The position numbers and the translations under genes were made by a program. The notes under the pieces were generated by a model, which was not told the origin of the DNA, searched no databases, and worked only from the letters and a program-made list of their open reading frames with translations. Shown piece by piece: positions 1 to 7,480 of a DNA stretch of 48,645 nucleotides. Within the stretch, counting starts at the first letter, position 1, and each line of letters opens with the position of its first letter. This stretch comes from an uncultured Bacteroidales bacterium. GTDB lineage: Bacteria > Bacteroidota > Bacteroidia > Bacteroidales > UBA932. The stretch lies in NCBI GenBank assembly GCA_934725015.1, contig CAKVAS010000020.1, positions 1-48,645 of the forward strand, given 5' to 3'.

Positions 1-51
1 ACAAGGTTTGAGCCGGCTTTTAGCCTGCCCGATTGTTAAATTTTAAAATTA

Positions 52-68
52 TCGGTAAAATTTACCGA
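52..68. repeat. 17-bp palindrome at the stop of the fimbrillin-like gene
   Basis: Arms TCGGTAAA and TTTACCGA around a single A. The palindrome covers the stop codon (62-64) of the minus-strand lipoprotein gene, which looks cut short here. It may be a weak terminator or a recombination junction; the window ends too soon to decide. Confidence 0.5.
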
Positions 69-679
69 AGTATTGAATAGTAAAAAGTGCCGAATAATGA
101 TTCAGGGAACGCGACGGACACTGATGTCAGTTCTTCTGCAACATTTTTCAACATCATCTTTCCATACGCAACTATATGCTTGAACTCTATATCAGCATTT
201 GCCGGAAGGTCGTCTGTGTAGGACACGCTTCCCGCCACCATGTGCACCTGTTCATCGCACGAATTCTTTAGAGGTTTCTGTGATGCCGGAATGTTTACAT
301 AAAAGTCACTATACTTGGTGTTGATGCCGGAAAAACCACCTGAACGATCTGAGTTATAAGGAGAAACGGCATATATCGTTCCCGCTGTCTTATCATCAGC
401 AGAGAATGTGACATCAAATGATGTCGAAGAACCAGATGACTGTGGTTTAACCTCCACCACATTAGCCTCATTGAGAGAGAATGCGACATTTTCCGTACCG
501 TTCCAGACAGATGGGTAAGCATCGCCGACCTTATCTCCGAAAGATGTCTTCGTTTCCGCCGGCAGGTTAGCGGAAAGGCTTATCGTGACAGTCTGTTTTT
601 CTGCCGTCGGCTGTTCTTTTGCGCAAGCCACACACAGCAGTGCAGCAATTGCTGAAAATGCAAGAATTTTCTTTTCCAT
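62..679 (-). CDS. Fimbrillin-like lipoprotein, probably C-terminally truncated
   Basis: 205 residues from the chosen start. The start is the ATG at 679, because it gives a clean lipoprotein signal (MEKKILAFSAIAALLCVAC, lipobox Cys near residue 19). The longer reading from 742 would only add charged residues and run into the upstream peptide gene. After the Cys come a short linker, a Thr/Lys-rich stretch (ETKTSF) and beta-rich sequence with an EFKHIVAYGKMMLKN-type motif, as in N-terminal domains of Bacteroidales fimbrillin-family surface lipoproteins. Those proteins usually run well past 300 residues; this one stops right after a typical FPESLFGTFYY stretch, at a palindrome. I infer a truncated or frameshifted gene. 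Likely exported to the outer membrane. It follows the 47-residue peptide gene by 13 bp. Confidence 0.65.
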   Translation of the reverse strand: MEKKILAFSAIAALLCVACAKEQPTAEKQTVTISLSANLPAETKTSFGDKVGDAYPSVWNGTENVAFSLNEANVVEVKPQSSGSSTSFDVTFSADDKTAGTIYAVSPYNSDRSGGFSGINTKYSDFYVNIPASQKPLKNSCDEQVHMVAGSVSYTDDLPANADIEFKHIVAYGKMMLKNVAEELTSVSVAFPESLFGTFYYSILR

Positions 680-692
680 ACTGATGTCTATT

Positions 693-836
693 TTAGAATG
701 AAACCTCCTGCAACTCTTCTGCGTCATAGATTGAATTTCCATTCATTTGCAGGCTCTGGGCGAAGCCGCTTTCCGTCGAGACGCCAGTCACCTCGACGAG
801 GGGCGTCTCATAAGTGTTTGTTTTTGAGTAACTCAT
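693..836 (-). CDS. 47-residue peptide with GFAQS motif, upstream of fimbrillin-like gene
   Basis: Starts at ATG 836 (MSYSKTNTYETPLVEV...) and ends at TAA 693-695. The middle reads YETPLVEVTGVSTESGFAQS, followed by an acidic tail ending EELQEVSF. Short peptides of this build (aromatic/Pro/acidic-hydrophobic start, then [GA]FA.S, then a polar tail) are seen repeatedly in Bacteroidales genomes near surface lipoprotein and fimbrillin genes; their function is not known. It has no signal peptide. It lies 13 bp before the lipoprotein start and 21 bp after the stop of the 102-residue gene, so the three may be co-transcribed. Confidence 0.6.
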   Translation of the reverse strand: MSYSKTNTYETPLVEVTGVSTESGFAQSLQMNGNSIYDAEELQEVSF

Positions 837-857
837 GTTTGTTTTGTTTATAAGTTT

Positions 858-1166
858 TTATTTGTTTCTCAATTCCAGTTCGCGAAGGAGTGCGCAGGCC
901 GGTGACTGAACTCGACCTGTAATATATTTCTTAAGAGCCGATGGCTTCAAGTCATCACAATTCAACTTGTTATATGCATCGAGAAGCTCATCAAATTTTA
1001 TCTTGAAGGCATTTCCCGTACTATCTCTACGCCCAGAGACAATACAGTGATGACGCGATTCATAGGAATAATGATACACAATACCCGTAACGCTTTCTGC
1101 CGTCGTTATTTCACGTATCATTTCTTCAAATTGTGATTTGCTCACCGGTTTCCCATACTTTTTCAT
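858..1166 (-). CDS. Hypothetical protein, 102 residues
   Basis: I do not recognise this protein. It is basic, has no signal peptide or membrane segment, and reads as a small mixed alpha/beta cytoplasmic protein: a Lys-rich start (MKKYGKPVSKSQFEEMIREI), a central strand-rich part (VTGIVYHYSYESRHHCIVSGRR) and an amphipathic C-terminal half ending LLRELELRNK. The ATG at 1166 is supported by the run of coding-like sequence from the first codon; no strong ribosome site is visible, as is usual in Bacteroidota. It is followed by the 47-residue peptide gene and the fimbrillin-like gene on the same strand, so a shared transcript is possible. Confidence 0.5.
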   Translation of the reverse strand: MKKYGKPVSKSQFEEMIREITTAESVTGIVYHYSYESRHHCIVSGRRDSTGNAFKIKFDELLDAYNKLNCDDLKPSALKKYITGRVQSPACALLRELELRNK

Positions 1167-1291
1167 TTTTACAACTCAAATTCGTTTAAAATGAGCCCCT
1201 GTGCGGACGACCACTGGCGTTTCTCAACGGCGGGGCTCAAACAACCTTTATAATTTCAATGTACTACGCTCGTCCGTTTGCGCATATACGA

Positions 1292-1333
1292 CGGAAGGGT
1301 ACTGAAGCCATGATTGGCTTCAGTACCCTTCCG
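1292..1333. repeat. 19-bp perfect inverted repeat, 4-nt loop
   Basis: Left arm 1292-1310 (CGGAAGGGTACTGAAGCCA), loop TGAT, right arm 1315-1333 exactly complementary. It lies downstream of the minus-strand ATPase gene but lacks a T-run on that side, so a classic intrinsic terminator is not clear. It could be a rho-independent-like structure, a protein site or a mobile-element remnant. Confidence 0.7.
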
Positions 1334-1383
1334 GATACAATCATGTTCAATATTTTACCCGACTCTACGGACGCATATTCCTG

Positions 1384-1393
1384 CCCCCCCCCC
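1384..1393. repeat. Homopolymer run of ten C
   Basis: Ten consecutive C on the plus strand within the intergenic region, about 220 bp upstream of the 102-residue gene. Such runs are prone to slipped-strand length change and to sequencing error. Confidence 0.85.
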
Positions 1394-1512
1394 GATGGTG
1401 GTTGCAGCACAACGCTTCACGCTCATATTCATTCCGTTAAGTCTCATCTGTCTCTTTCACATTCAACGCCGCAAAGGTCGCAATTCTCACGCAAATAAGC
1501 AAATAAAAGTTA

Positions 1513-2823
1513 TCAATCTTTCAGGCATCCTATCGGAACCACATAGACCCCGTCTTCCCGGCGATAGGCAATTTCTCCGATTCCGACAAGAACCATCAGG
1601 AAAGAAGGATTTTTCATTTTCGTGGAGTCAATCTTGCCACGAAGCTTTATGAGTGTTTCCGCCCCATCGTTTATAAGCCGCTCTCCGCCAATTTTAATCT
1701 CAACAAGACCATAGCTGCCATCACGCAAATGAACGATGGCATCGCACTCCAACCCCTCAGAATCACGATAGTGATAGACCTCGCCCAACAAGGCGGACGC
1801 GTAGGTTCTTAAATCACGCACGGCCAAGCCCTCAAAATGAAGTCCGAAAGTATTGAAATCCGCCAAAAGGTCGCCTGGACCGATGCCCAAAGACGCCGTA
1901 CCTATGGATGGATCCGTATAATACCTGGTGTTGGTCGTTCGTATGGCCGTCTTTGAACGCAGATTGGGATTCCAAGCCTTAGACTCCTCAATTACAAAGA
2001 GTTTACGCAAAGCGTCGATATAGGAAGAAATGGTTTCCGCGTCCATTCCCTTGGGTTCATTGGCCTGCATATCGGCCGCGATTGTTTCGTAGGTAGCCTG
2101 TGACGCTATGTTTCTCGCATAGGAACGCATCAGACGCAGAACTCGTTCCGGACTGCGTCGGACACTGTCCACCACTCGGTTCATATCCTTTCTGGCCACC
2201 GAATCCACATAGTCGAAAGCCTGATCCAAAGCGATGTCGCCTTTCAGATCCGTAGCGGCAGGCCAGCCTCCACGACACAGGACAAAAGCGAGGTTTTCTT
2301 TGGTGAGACCGCTGGAGGCATATATCTTTTCCGGAGCTTCAAAAAGTTCTTTCAGGCTTACAGAGCCATTAGACTCTCCTGATTCATAGAGAGCCATCGG
2401 ACGCATCCTCACCCATCCATAACGTCCGGTCCCGGAGTGGCGCATCTTCTTGCTTTCCTGCTGTTTCGAGCCATCCTCACGAGCTTCCTCAACAGGAACT
2501 GATGAGCCGGTGAGAATATAATGCCCGCTACCTTTCCGATGGTCAACATCAAAACGGATTGTATCCCAAAGCTGCGGCGCTATTTGCCACTCGTCAAGCA
2601 GGCGCGGACGCTCGCCCTCAAGCAGCTCCTGAGGCGCAAGTTCCGCTTTAAGAAGGTTTCCCTTCACGGTTGCGGGATCATCCATATATATGATGCTTCT
2701 CGCCTGCTGTTCTGCCGTCGTTGTCTTTCCACACCACTTCGGTCCCTCAATGATGACCGCGCCCTTCCCGGCGAGCTTTCGCGCAAGAATCGAGTCTGCA
2801 ATTCTGGGTTTGTAGTTTTCCAT
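1513..2823 (-). CDS. AAA family ATPase with C-terminal DUF4143 domain
   Basis: 436 residues. The N-terminal ATPase domain has a Walker A motif GPKWCGKTT (about residues 27-35), a Walker B LLDEWQ (about 74-79) and a sensor-like stretch YILTGSS (about 101-107). The C-terminal half matches DUF4143, with a PD-(D/E)xK-like nuclease-fold signature (ECDAIVHLRDG...LVEIKIG, about 362-380). Proteins of this family are common, often single-gene, horizontally moving ATPases of uncertain function; some have been discussed as toxin- or defence-related. No partner gene is next to it. A TAnnTTTG -7 box and 23-bp tandem repeats lie just upstream, pointing to its own regulated promoter. The family call is sure; the biological role is not known. 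Confidence 0.93.
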   Translation of the reverse strand: MENYKPRIADSILARKLAGKGAVIIEGPKWCGKTTTAEQQARSIIYMDDPATVKGNLLKAELAPQELLEGERPRLLDEWQIAPQLWDTIRFDVDHRKGSGHYILTGSSVPVEEAREDGSKQQESKKMRHSGTGRYGWVRMRPMALYESGESNGSVSLKELFEAPEKIYASSGLTKENLAFVLCRGGWPAATDLKGDIALDQAFDYVDSVARKDMNRVVDSVRRSPERVLRLMRSYARNIASQATYETIAADMQANEPKGMDAETISSYIDALRKLFVIEESKAWNPNLRSKTAIRTTNTRYYTDPSIGTASLGIGPGDLLADFNTFGLHFEGLAVRDLRTYASALLGEVYHYRDSEGLECDAIVHLRDGSYGLVEIKIGGERLINDGAETLIKLRGKIDSTKMKNPSFLMVLVGIGEIAYRREDGVYVVPIGCLKD

Positions 2824-2840
2824 ATCAATGTTTTATGATG

Positions 2841-2848
2841 CAAAGATA
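2841..2848 (-). promoter_or_regulatory. -7 box of the ATPase gene
   Basis: TATCTTTG on the minus strand matches the Bacteroidota -7 consensus TAnnTTTG, 17 bp before the ATG. No clear -33 TTG is seen; the upstream sequence is taken up by tandem repeats. Confidence 0.55.
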
Positions 2849-2860
2849 TAAAAAACCGAC

Positions 2861-2952
2861 GATTGTGGAAAAATTTTTCCGATGATTATTGAAATAATTT
2901 TTCGAGAATTGTGGAATTATTTTTCCGGCATTTATAGAAATTGCAATAAAAA
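2861..2952. repeat. Four 23-bp imperfect tandem repeats in the divergent ATPase/rlmH promoter region
   Basis: Units begin near 2861, 2884, 2907 and 2930, of the form GATTGTGGAAAAATTTTTCCG; units 1 and 3 agree best, unit 2 is similar and unit 4 is weak. Each good unit carries a dyad (GGAAAAATTTTTCC in unit 1). The 23-bp period is about two helical turns, which suits cooperative binding of a regulator on one face of the DNA. Confidence 0.6.
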
Positions 2953-2989
2953 CAGTGAGAATGCGCGGAATATTTATTATTTTTGCCGC

Positions 2990-3466
2990 ATGAAAATTAC
3001 TATGCTGACAGTCGGGAAGACCGACAGGGATTGGGTGAGAAGTGGGATGGAGATTTATATTGACAGACTCAGGCACTACACGAACTTCGCTCTGGTGGAG
3101 ATTCCCGAGCTCAAGAAGGTTTCCGCATTGAGCAGGGAACAGATAAAGGCGAAGGAAGGAGAGCTGATTCTCAAGAACATACGGCCGAACGACGATGTCA
3201 TACTGCTCGACGAGCACGGGAAGGAATACAGCTCCGTTGAATGGGCTGCTGTCATCAACGGGAAGATTTCCGGAGGCTCGACACGCGACATTGTCTTTGT
3301 CGTCGGCGGGGCATACGGGTTCAGCAAGGCAGTATATGACCGCTGCGACTCCATGGTATCGCTCTCGCGGATGACTTTCTCGCACCAGATGGTAAGGGCA
3401 ATCTTCGTCGAACAGCTCTATCGTGCCTTCACCATAATCAAGGGTGAACCCTATCATCATGAGTAA
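2990..3466 (+). CDS. rlmH: 23S rRNA (pseudouridine1915-N3)-methyltransferase RlmH
   Basis: 158 residues from the ATG at 2990 (MKITMLTVGKT), the usual size of the family; the longer reading from 2882 runs through promoter repeats and is rejected. RlmH methylates N3 of pseudouridine 1915 in helix 69 of 23S rRNA, using S-adenosylmethionine on the 70S ribosome. It is a SPOUT-fold enzyme: the C-terminal knot has the family motifs LLDEHGKEYSS, FVVGGAYGFS (SAM-binding loop) and LSRMTFSHQMVRAIFVEQLYRAF, ending with GEPYHHE. It is divergent from the ATPase gene and 44 bp ahead of the transporter on the same strand. A TATTTTTG box at 2978-2985 would put transcription start almost at the ATG, so it is weak as a promoter. 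Confidence 0.97.
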   Translation: MKITMLTVGKTDRDWVRSGMEIYIDRLRHYTNFALVEIPELKKVSALSREQIKAKEGELILKNIRPNDDVILLDEHGKEYSSVEWAAVINGKISGGSTRDIVFVVGGAYGFSKAVYDRCDSMVSLSRMTFSHQMVRAIFVEQLYRAFTIIKGEPYHHE

Positions 3467-3510
3467 GTCAAATTATTCTTTTCTAATGTCTAAAGGACTT
3501 CTGAAGAAAT

Positions 3511-4476
3511 ATGAGAATTAGTCTGAAACAAATCTGGAAGGACTGGATGCTGCCGATCGCCATGGCCGGCGGAGTTGCGGCATACCTTATTTATCACAGC
3601 ATACCGGCGCTGGCACCGGCCGGGCCCTATCTGGACAGGGCAGTGAAGATTATCCAGCCCGTGCTGATGTTTCTGATGCTGTTCCTGTCGTTCTGCCGCA
3701 TAGCGCCGAGACAGATGAGACCGCACAGGTGGCAGTTCTGGCTGCTGCTCGTCCAGACCGCAGGGTTCGTGATTCCCGGAGTCGTGCTGATGCTCTGCGG
3801 AGGCGGGCACTACGGACTGCTCATCGAAAGCTTCATGATATGCATTATATGCCCGACGGCGACGGCCGCTGCGGTAATCACCGGAAAACTCGGCGGGGAT
3901 ATGCCCGGAATCATCACCTACACGATACTCATCAACATCGTGACGGCGCTCATTGTCCCGGCAATCGTCCCTCTCGTGCACCCCGCCGCAGGCATATCGT
4001 TCACGACGGCATTCTGCATGATTATGGCAAAGACTTTCCCGCTGCTCATCATGCCCTGCCTCTGCGCATGGCTCGTGCGTTTCCTGCTGCCGGGCTTTCA
4101 CCGCTGGATTCTGCACTTCAACGACCTCGCCCTATACCTCTGGTCAGTTTCGCTCCCGCTCGCGATTGTCGTGACCACAAGGTCCATAGTCAAGAGCGGC
4201 ATTCCCATAGGCTATATGGCCGGAATGGCGGCAGTATCCCTGCTGTGCTGCATATTTCAGTTCTGGACAGGACGGCGCATCGGCGCGAAATGGGGCAACA
4301 GCGTCACGGCCGGACAGGCTCTCGGACAGAAAAACACGGTCTTCGCCATCTGGATGGCCTACACGTTCATGACTCCGGTCACGAGCATAGCCGGCGGCTT
4401 CTACAGCCTCTGGCACAACATCTTCAACTCATACCAGCTCTACCGCAAAGGCCACCAGCATCACCACTCCGACTGA
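3511..4476 (+). CDS. BASS-type (bile acid:sodium symporter superfamily) transporter
   Basis: 321 residues and about nine to ten hydrophobic segments, with the C-terminus in a His-rich cytoplasmic tail (KGHQHHHSD). Family signs are the crossing-helix motifs CPTATAAAVITGKLGGD (about 114-130) and GQALGQKNTVFAIWMAY...TPVTSIAGGFYSLWHN (about 268-303). Members carry sodium-coupled organic anions across the inner membrane; the substrate here cannot be told from sequence, and bile acid itself is only the family name. The gene follows rlmH by 44 bp, probably by chance of order. A large hairpin element lies 60 bp beyond its stop. Confidence 0.9.
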   Translation: MRISLKQIWKDWMLPIAMAGGVAAYLIYHSIPALAPAGPYLDRAVKIIQPVLMFLMLFLSFCRIAPRQMRPHRWQFWLLLVQTAGFVIPGVVLMLCGGGHYGLLIESFMICIICPTATAAAVITGKLGGDMPGIITYTILINIVTALIVPAIVPLVHPAAGISFTTAFCMIMAKTFPLLIMPCLCAWLVRFLLPGFHRWILHFNDLALYLWSVSLPLAIVVTTRSIVKSGIPIGYMAGMAAVSLLCCIFQFWTGRRIGAKWGNSVTAGQALGQKNTVFAIWMAYTFMTPVTSIAGGFYSLWHNIFNSYQLYRKGHQHHHSD

Positions 4477-4538
4477 CCCCACATTTCATTATAACTCTTA
4501 TTATTCTTTAGACCCGGCTGTAAAAAAGCTTAAACAAA

Positions 4539-4656
4539 GGGGATGAAGAAAAAGATGAGATGCAAGGCGGACAGCGAAGATGAAACCGCAGCAACCTTAT
4601 GGTTGTGAGGATTTCATCAAGCTGTCCAACGCAGCAGATCGCTTTTTCTTCGCCCC
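4539..4656. repeat. 118-bp imperfect palindrome between convergent genes
   Basis: Left arm 4539-4596 and right arm 4601-4656 pair around the loop TTAT. The ends GGGGATGAAGAAAAAG / CTTTTTCTTCGCCCC and the centre CAACC-TTAT-GGTTG are near-perfect; the middle (GGACAGC / GCTGTCC, GATGAAA / TTTCATC) pairs with bulges. It fills the gap between the plus-strand transporter and the minus-strand TonB-like gene and ends 1 bp past that gene's stop codon. Probably an interspersed hairpin element that can act as a two-way transcript end. Confidence 0.8.
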
Positions 4657-4657
4657 G

Positions 4658-5380
4658 TCACTGAGCGATGAAGCGATAAGTGATTTCCCCCACCTGATTG
4701 GCCGGTGCCGTGGACGACATACTGAACCGCGAGGTGCGGGCAGCCCTGACAGCCGCTTTCCGCAGACACTCGTCAGCACTGGAAACAGCCTCCACTATTT
4801 TCGCGCTCACCACCGCCCCGGAATTATTGACCTTAATCAGCACAGTCACATCCCCTCCGTTGTAGCACTTGTATGCCGGCACCGGAAGCGTGCTGGCCTT
4901 GCGCCCGTCAAGCGTCCAGCTCAGCACCGACGGACCGCTGTACTGCCGCCTGTCAGACTTCCTCTCCTCATGCGGCTTTGTCCCGCTCATATCCACAGTC
5001 TCGTCCCGAGCATCCTCCTGCCTTGAATCCAGCCCCTTCAAATCCCGCTGCAGGCGTTCGTTCTCGCGGTAGAGTTCCTCAGCGTCCGTGTTTCGGTCAT
5101 CCTTGAGAGGAGCGCTCCTATCGACCGTCACATTGCGCACCGGGATGCCGTAAGAACCGCCGCCGATAAGTTCGTCCAGCCGACGGCTTATGCTCTCCTT
5201 GAAATCCGCCTCCCTTTCCTGCCTCTCGGTTTCCTCCTGCCTGGAAAAATCCATCAGAAAGCTCGTGTCTCCCCTGAACTGCGAGCCAATCTGCACGGCG
5301 AGCAAAACAATAATCACCGTGAGATGGAATATCACGGTGACATACAGCCCTGCCTTGTCCTCTGAATTTATCCGGCGCAT
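4658..5380 (-). CDS. TonB-like protein, membrane anchored
   Basis: 240 residues. One transmembrane anchor (about 13-31, YVTVIFHLTVIIVLLAVQI), then a charged, probably coiled or extended periplasmic region (about 45-155, rich in Glu, Arg and Asp) and a C-terminal TonB-like domain (about 175-240: GGDVTVLIKVNNSGAVVSAKIVEAVSS...LRKAAVRAARTSRF...GEITYRF). TonB passes proton-motive energy from ExbB/ExbD to outer-membrane receptors. The anchor-linker-C-domain layout fits, but no proline-rich linker is seen, so it may be a TonB-family variant. It is last in an asnS-udk-tonB-like run (13 bp after udk), and the ExbB/ExbD cluster lies about 3.5 kb upstream on the same strand. Confidence 0.8.
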   Translation of the reverse strand: MRRINSEDKAGLYVTVIFHLTVIIVLLAVQIGSQFRGDTSFLMDFSRQEETERQEREADFKESISRRLDELIGGGSYGIPVRNVTVDRSAPLKDDRNTDAEELYRENERLQRDLKGLDSRQEDARDETVDMSGTKPHEERKSDRRQYSGPSVLSWTLDGRKASTLPVPAYKCYNGGDVTVLIKVNNSGAVVSAKIVEAVSSADECLRKAAVRAARTSRFSMSSTAPANQVGEITYRFIAQ

Positions 5381-5393
5381 GACAAGGCGGCGT

Positions 5394-6014
5394 TTACCGG
5401 TGGCAGGAGTTCAGCGACTTTTCGATGGTCGCCGCAATCACGTCGATGGCCACCTTATTGTGACCTCCCTGCGGGATAATCACGTCAGCATATCTCTTGC
5501 TCGGCTCGATGAACTGGAGAAACATCGGCTTCACGGTGCGGGAATATCTCTGAATCACCGTCTCCACGGTCTTGCCGCGTTCGATGATGTCCCGCGCCAT
5601 CACGCGCATCAGCCTGTCATCGTCGTCCGCATCCACGAATATCTTGATGTCCATCTGCTCGCGGAGCTCGGCACAGCAGAAGATCAGAATGCCCTCGACG
5701 ATGATGACCTCGGCCGGATTGACAGTGACGGTCTCGGTCTTGCTGCGCGAGCAGGTGATGTAGGAATAGACAGGCTGCTCGATGGACTTGCCCGACCTCA
5801 GATCCTTCAGATGCTGAATCAGCAGGTCGAAATCAATCGAATCCGGATGGTCGAAGTTCACCTTCTGCCGCTCCTCCATCGGGAGATGGCTGGAATCCTT
5901 GTAATAGGAGTCCTGAGGGATGACGACAACCCTTTCCTTCAGCTGGTCAGTGAGCGCCTTCACCACCGTTGTCTTTCCTGAACCGGATCCACCGGCAATT
6001 CCGATTATCAGCAT
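5394..6014 (-). CDS. udk: Uridine kinase
   Basis: 206 residues, typical for the family. It phosphorylates uridine and cytidine to UMP and CMP in pyrimidine salvage, in the cytoplasm. A P-loop lies at the very start (GIAGGSGSGKTTV, about 5-17), followed by the substrate region QDSYYKD and the NFDHPDSIDFDLL motif, then VIIVEGILIF and the lid segment DDRLMRVMARDIIERGKT. It starts 22 bp after asnS stops and is followed 13 bp later by the TonB-like gene, so all three are likely on one transcript from the asnS promoter. There is nothing unusual in the sequence. Confidence 0.96.
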   Translation of the reverse strand: MLIIGIAGGSGSGKTTVVKALTDQLKERVVVIPQDSYYKDSSHLPMEERQKVNFDHPDSIDFDLLIQHLKDLRSGKSIEQPVYSYITCSRSKTETVTVNPAEVIIVEGILIFCCAELREQMDIKIFVDADDDDRLMRVMARDIIERGKTVETVIQRYSRTVKPMFLQFIEPSKRYADVIIPQGGHNKVAIDVIAATIEKSLNSCHR

Positions 6015-6036
6015 GATTTTCCTTTATTTACAGATT

Positions 6037-7431
6037 CTAATATTCAGCGTTTTTCGGAGTCCTCGGGAACGGAATCACGTCCCTGATGTTGGCCATGCCT
6101 GTCACGAACAGGAGCAGCCTCTCGAAGCCGAGACCGAAGCCGCTGTGAGGAGCGGAGCCGAAACGGCGCGTGTCGAGATACCATTCGAGCGACTCGCGGC
6201 TCATTCCCAGCTCGTCTATGCGGGCGTTGAGCTTTTCCAGAGACGACTCACGCTCCGAACCGCCGATGATTTCACCGATTTTAGGGAAGAGCACATCCAT
6301 TCCGCGGACGGTCTTTCCGTCCTCGTTCTGCTTCATATAGAACGCCTTGATGTCCTTCGGATAGTCCGTAAGAATCACCGGACGGCCAAAGTGCTTCTCG
6401 ACGAGATACCTCTCGTGCTCGGACTGCAAATCCACGCCCCAATAGACAGGGAACTCGAACTTTTCGCCGGACTCTTCGAGAATCCTTATGCCTTCGGTGT
6501 ATGTCAGACGCACGAAATCCGTCTTTATGACATTCTGCAGCCGCTCGATGAGCTCCTTGTCATACATATCGTTCAGGAACTTCAGGTCATCCATGCAATG
6601 GTCGAGGGCGTAGCGGATGAGCGACTTGATGAAGTCCTCCGCAAGGTCCATGTTGTCGTTCACGTCGTAGAAGGCCATTTCCGGCTCAATCATCCAGAAC
6701 TCCGCAAGATGCCGCGGCGTGTTGGAGTTTTCAGCGCGGAAAGTAGGCCCGAAAGTATAAATCTCACCGAGAGCCATGGCTCCGAGCTCTCCCTCAAGCT
6801 GTCCGCTCACAGTAAGGCTGGTGTGACGGCCGAAAAAGTCCTGGCTGTAATCGACCTTTCCCTCCTTTGTGCGCGGAGGATTCTCCATGTCGAGGGTCGT
6901 GACCTGAAACATCTGTCCTGCGCCCTCGCAGTCCGATGCCGTGATGAGCGGAGTATGAAGATAGACGAATCCCTTGCTGTTGAAGTAGTTATGTATGGCG
7001 TATGCCATCGCGTGGCGTATTCTCAAAACAGCGCCGAACGTGTTGGTTCTCGGACGGAGATGCGCTATCTCGCGGAGGAACTCAAGGGAATGACCCTTCT
7101 TCTGGAGGGGATATGTCTCCGGATCCGCCTCCCCGTAGAGTTCAATCTCCTTTGCCTGAATCTCGACGGTCTGGCCGCTTCCGAGGGACGCGACAAGTTC
7201 TCCGGTAACAGCGATGCACGCGCCGGTGGTGATTCTCTTGAGAAGATTCTCATCAAAGGCGGCGAGATCGACAACGACCTGAATATTATTTATCGTCGAG
7301 CCGTCATTAAGGGCGATGAAGTTTATTTTCTTGTTGCCTCTCTTTGTTCTGACCCAACCTTTCGCCAGAACGATCCTGCCTGGCTCGCTCGAAAGCAAGT
7401 CCTTGACCTTGGTTCTGATAATCTTTTCCAT
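6037..7431 (-). CDS. asnS: Asparaginyl-tRNA synthetase
   Basis: 464 residues, the normal length. It charges tRNA-Asn with asparagine. The N-terminal OB-fold anticodon-binding domain (about 15-110, VLAKGWVRTKRGNKKINFIALNDGS) is followed by a class II catalytic core with motif 2 (TFRAENSNTPRHLAEFWMIE, about 230-249) and motif 3 (GFGLGFERLLLF, about 433-444), ending in IRDVIPFPRTP. Motif 2 FRAENSNTPRHL is diagnostic for AsnRS over AspRS. It has its own promoter (TTTG-N20-TATCTTTG) and sits at the head of asnS-udk-tonB-like. Confidence 0.98.
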   Translation of the reverse strand: MEKIIRTKVKDLLSSEPGRIVLAKGWVRTKRGNKKINFIALNDGSTINNIQVVVDLAAFDENLLKRITTGACIAVTGELVASLGSGQTVEIQAKEIELYGEADPETYPLQKKGHSLEFLREIAHLRPRTNTFGAVLRIRHAMAYAIHNYFNSKGFVYLHTPLITASDCEGAGQMFQVTTLDMENPPRTKEGKVDYSQDFFGRHTSLTVSGQLEGELGAMALGEIYTFGPTFRAENSNTPRHLAEFWMIEPEMAFYDVNDNMDLAEDFIKSLIRYALDHCMDDLKFLNDMYDKELIERLQNVIKTDFVRLTYTEGIRILEESGEKFEFPVYWGVDLQSEHERYLVEKHFGRPVILTDYPKDIKAFYMKQNEDGKTVRGMDVLFPKIGEIIGGSERESSLEKLNARIDELGMSRESLEWYLDTRRFGSAPHSGFGLGFERLLLFVTGMANIRDVIPFPRTPKNAEY

Positions 7432-7480
7432 TTCCGTTAGTATTATGTCCGACCATTCAACGGTCAGACCAAAAATCTCA

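Larger units (their letters stand above)
1167..1512. other. 346-bp intergenic region with two hairpins and a C10 run
   Basis: No convincing gene. It lies between the end of the ATPase gene and the start of the 102-residue gene, both on the minus strand. It holds an 8-bp inverted repeat (TGAGCCCC at 1192-1199, GGGGCTCA at 1232-1239), a 19-bp perfect hairpin (1292-1333) and a run of ten C (1384-1393). A short minus-strand reading ending at a TAA just before the 102-residue gene is too short and has no good start, so it is not called. Confidence 0.6.

Noticed and set aside
1180..1260. Short minus-strand frame ending just before the 102-residue gene
   Set aside because: About 25 codons with only a TTG start and no ribosome site; not enough to call.
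1259..1652. Plus-strand open frames near 1.3-1.6 kb
   Set aside because: They run across the hairpin and C10 run and into the ATPase gene on the opposite strand; no protein features.
2882..2989. Upstream start for rlmH
   Set aside because: It would translate the tandem repeats and exceed the family length; the ATG at 2990 fits the family N-terminus.
5920..7440. Long open frame on the plus strand over asnS
   Set aside because: It lies fully opposite asnS, whose catalytic motifs are complete; the plus-strand product has no domain features.
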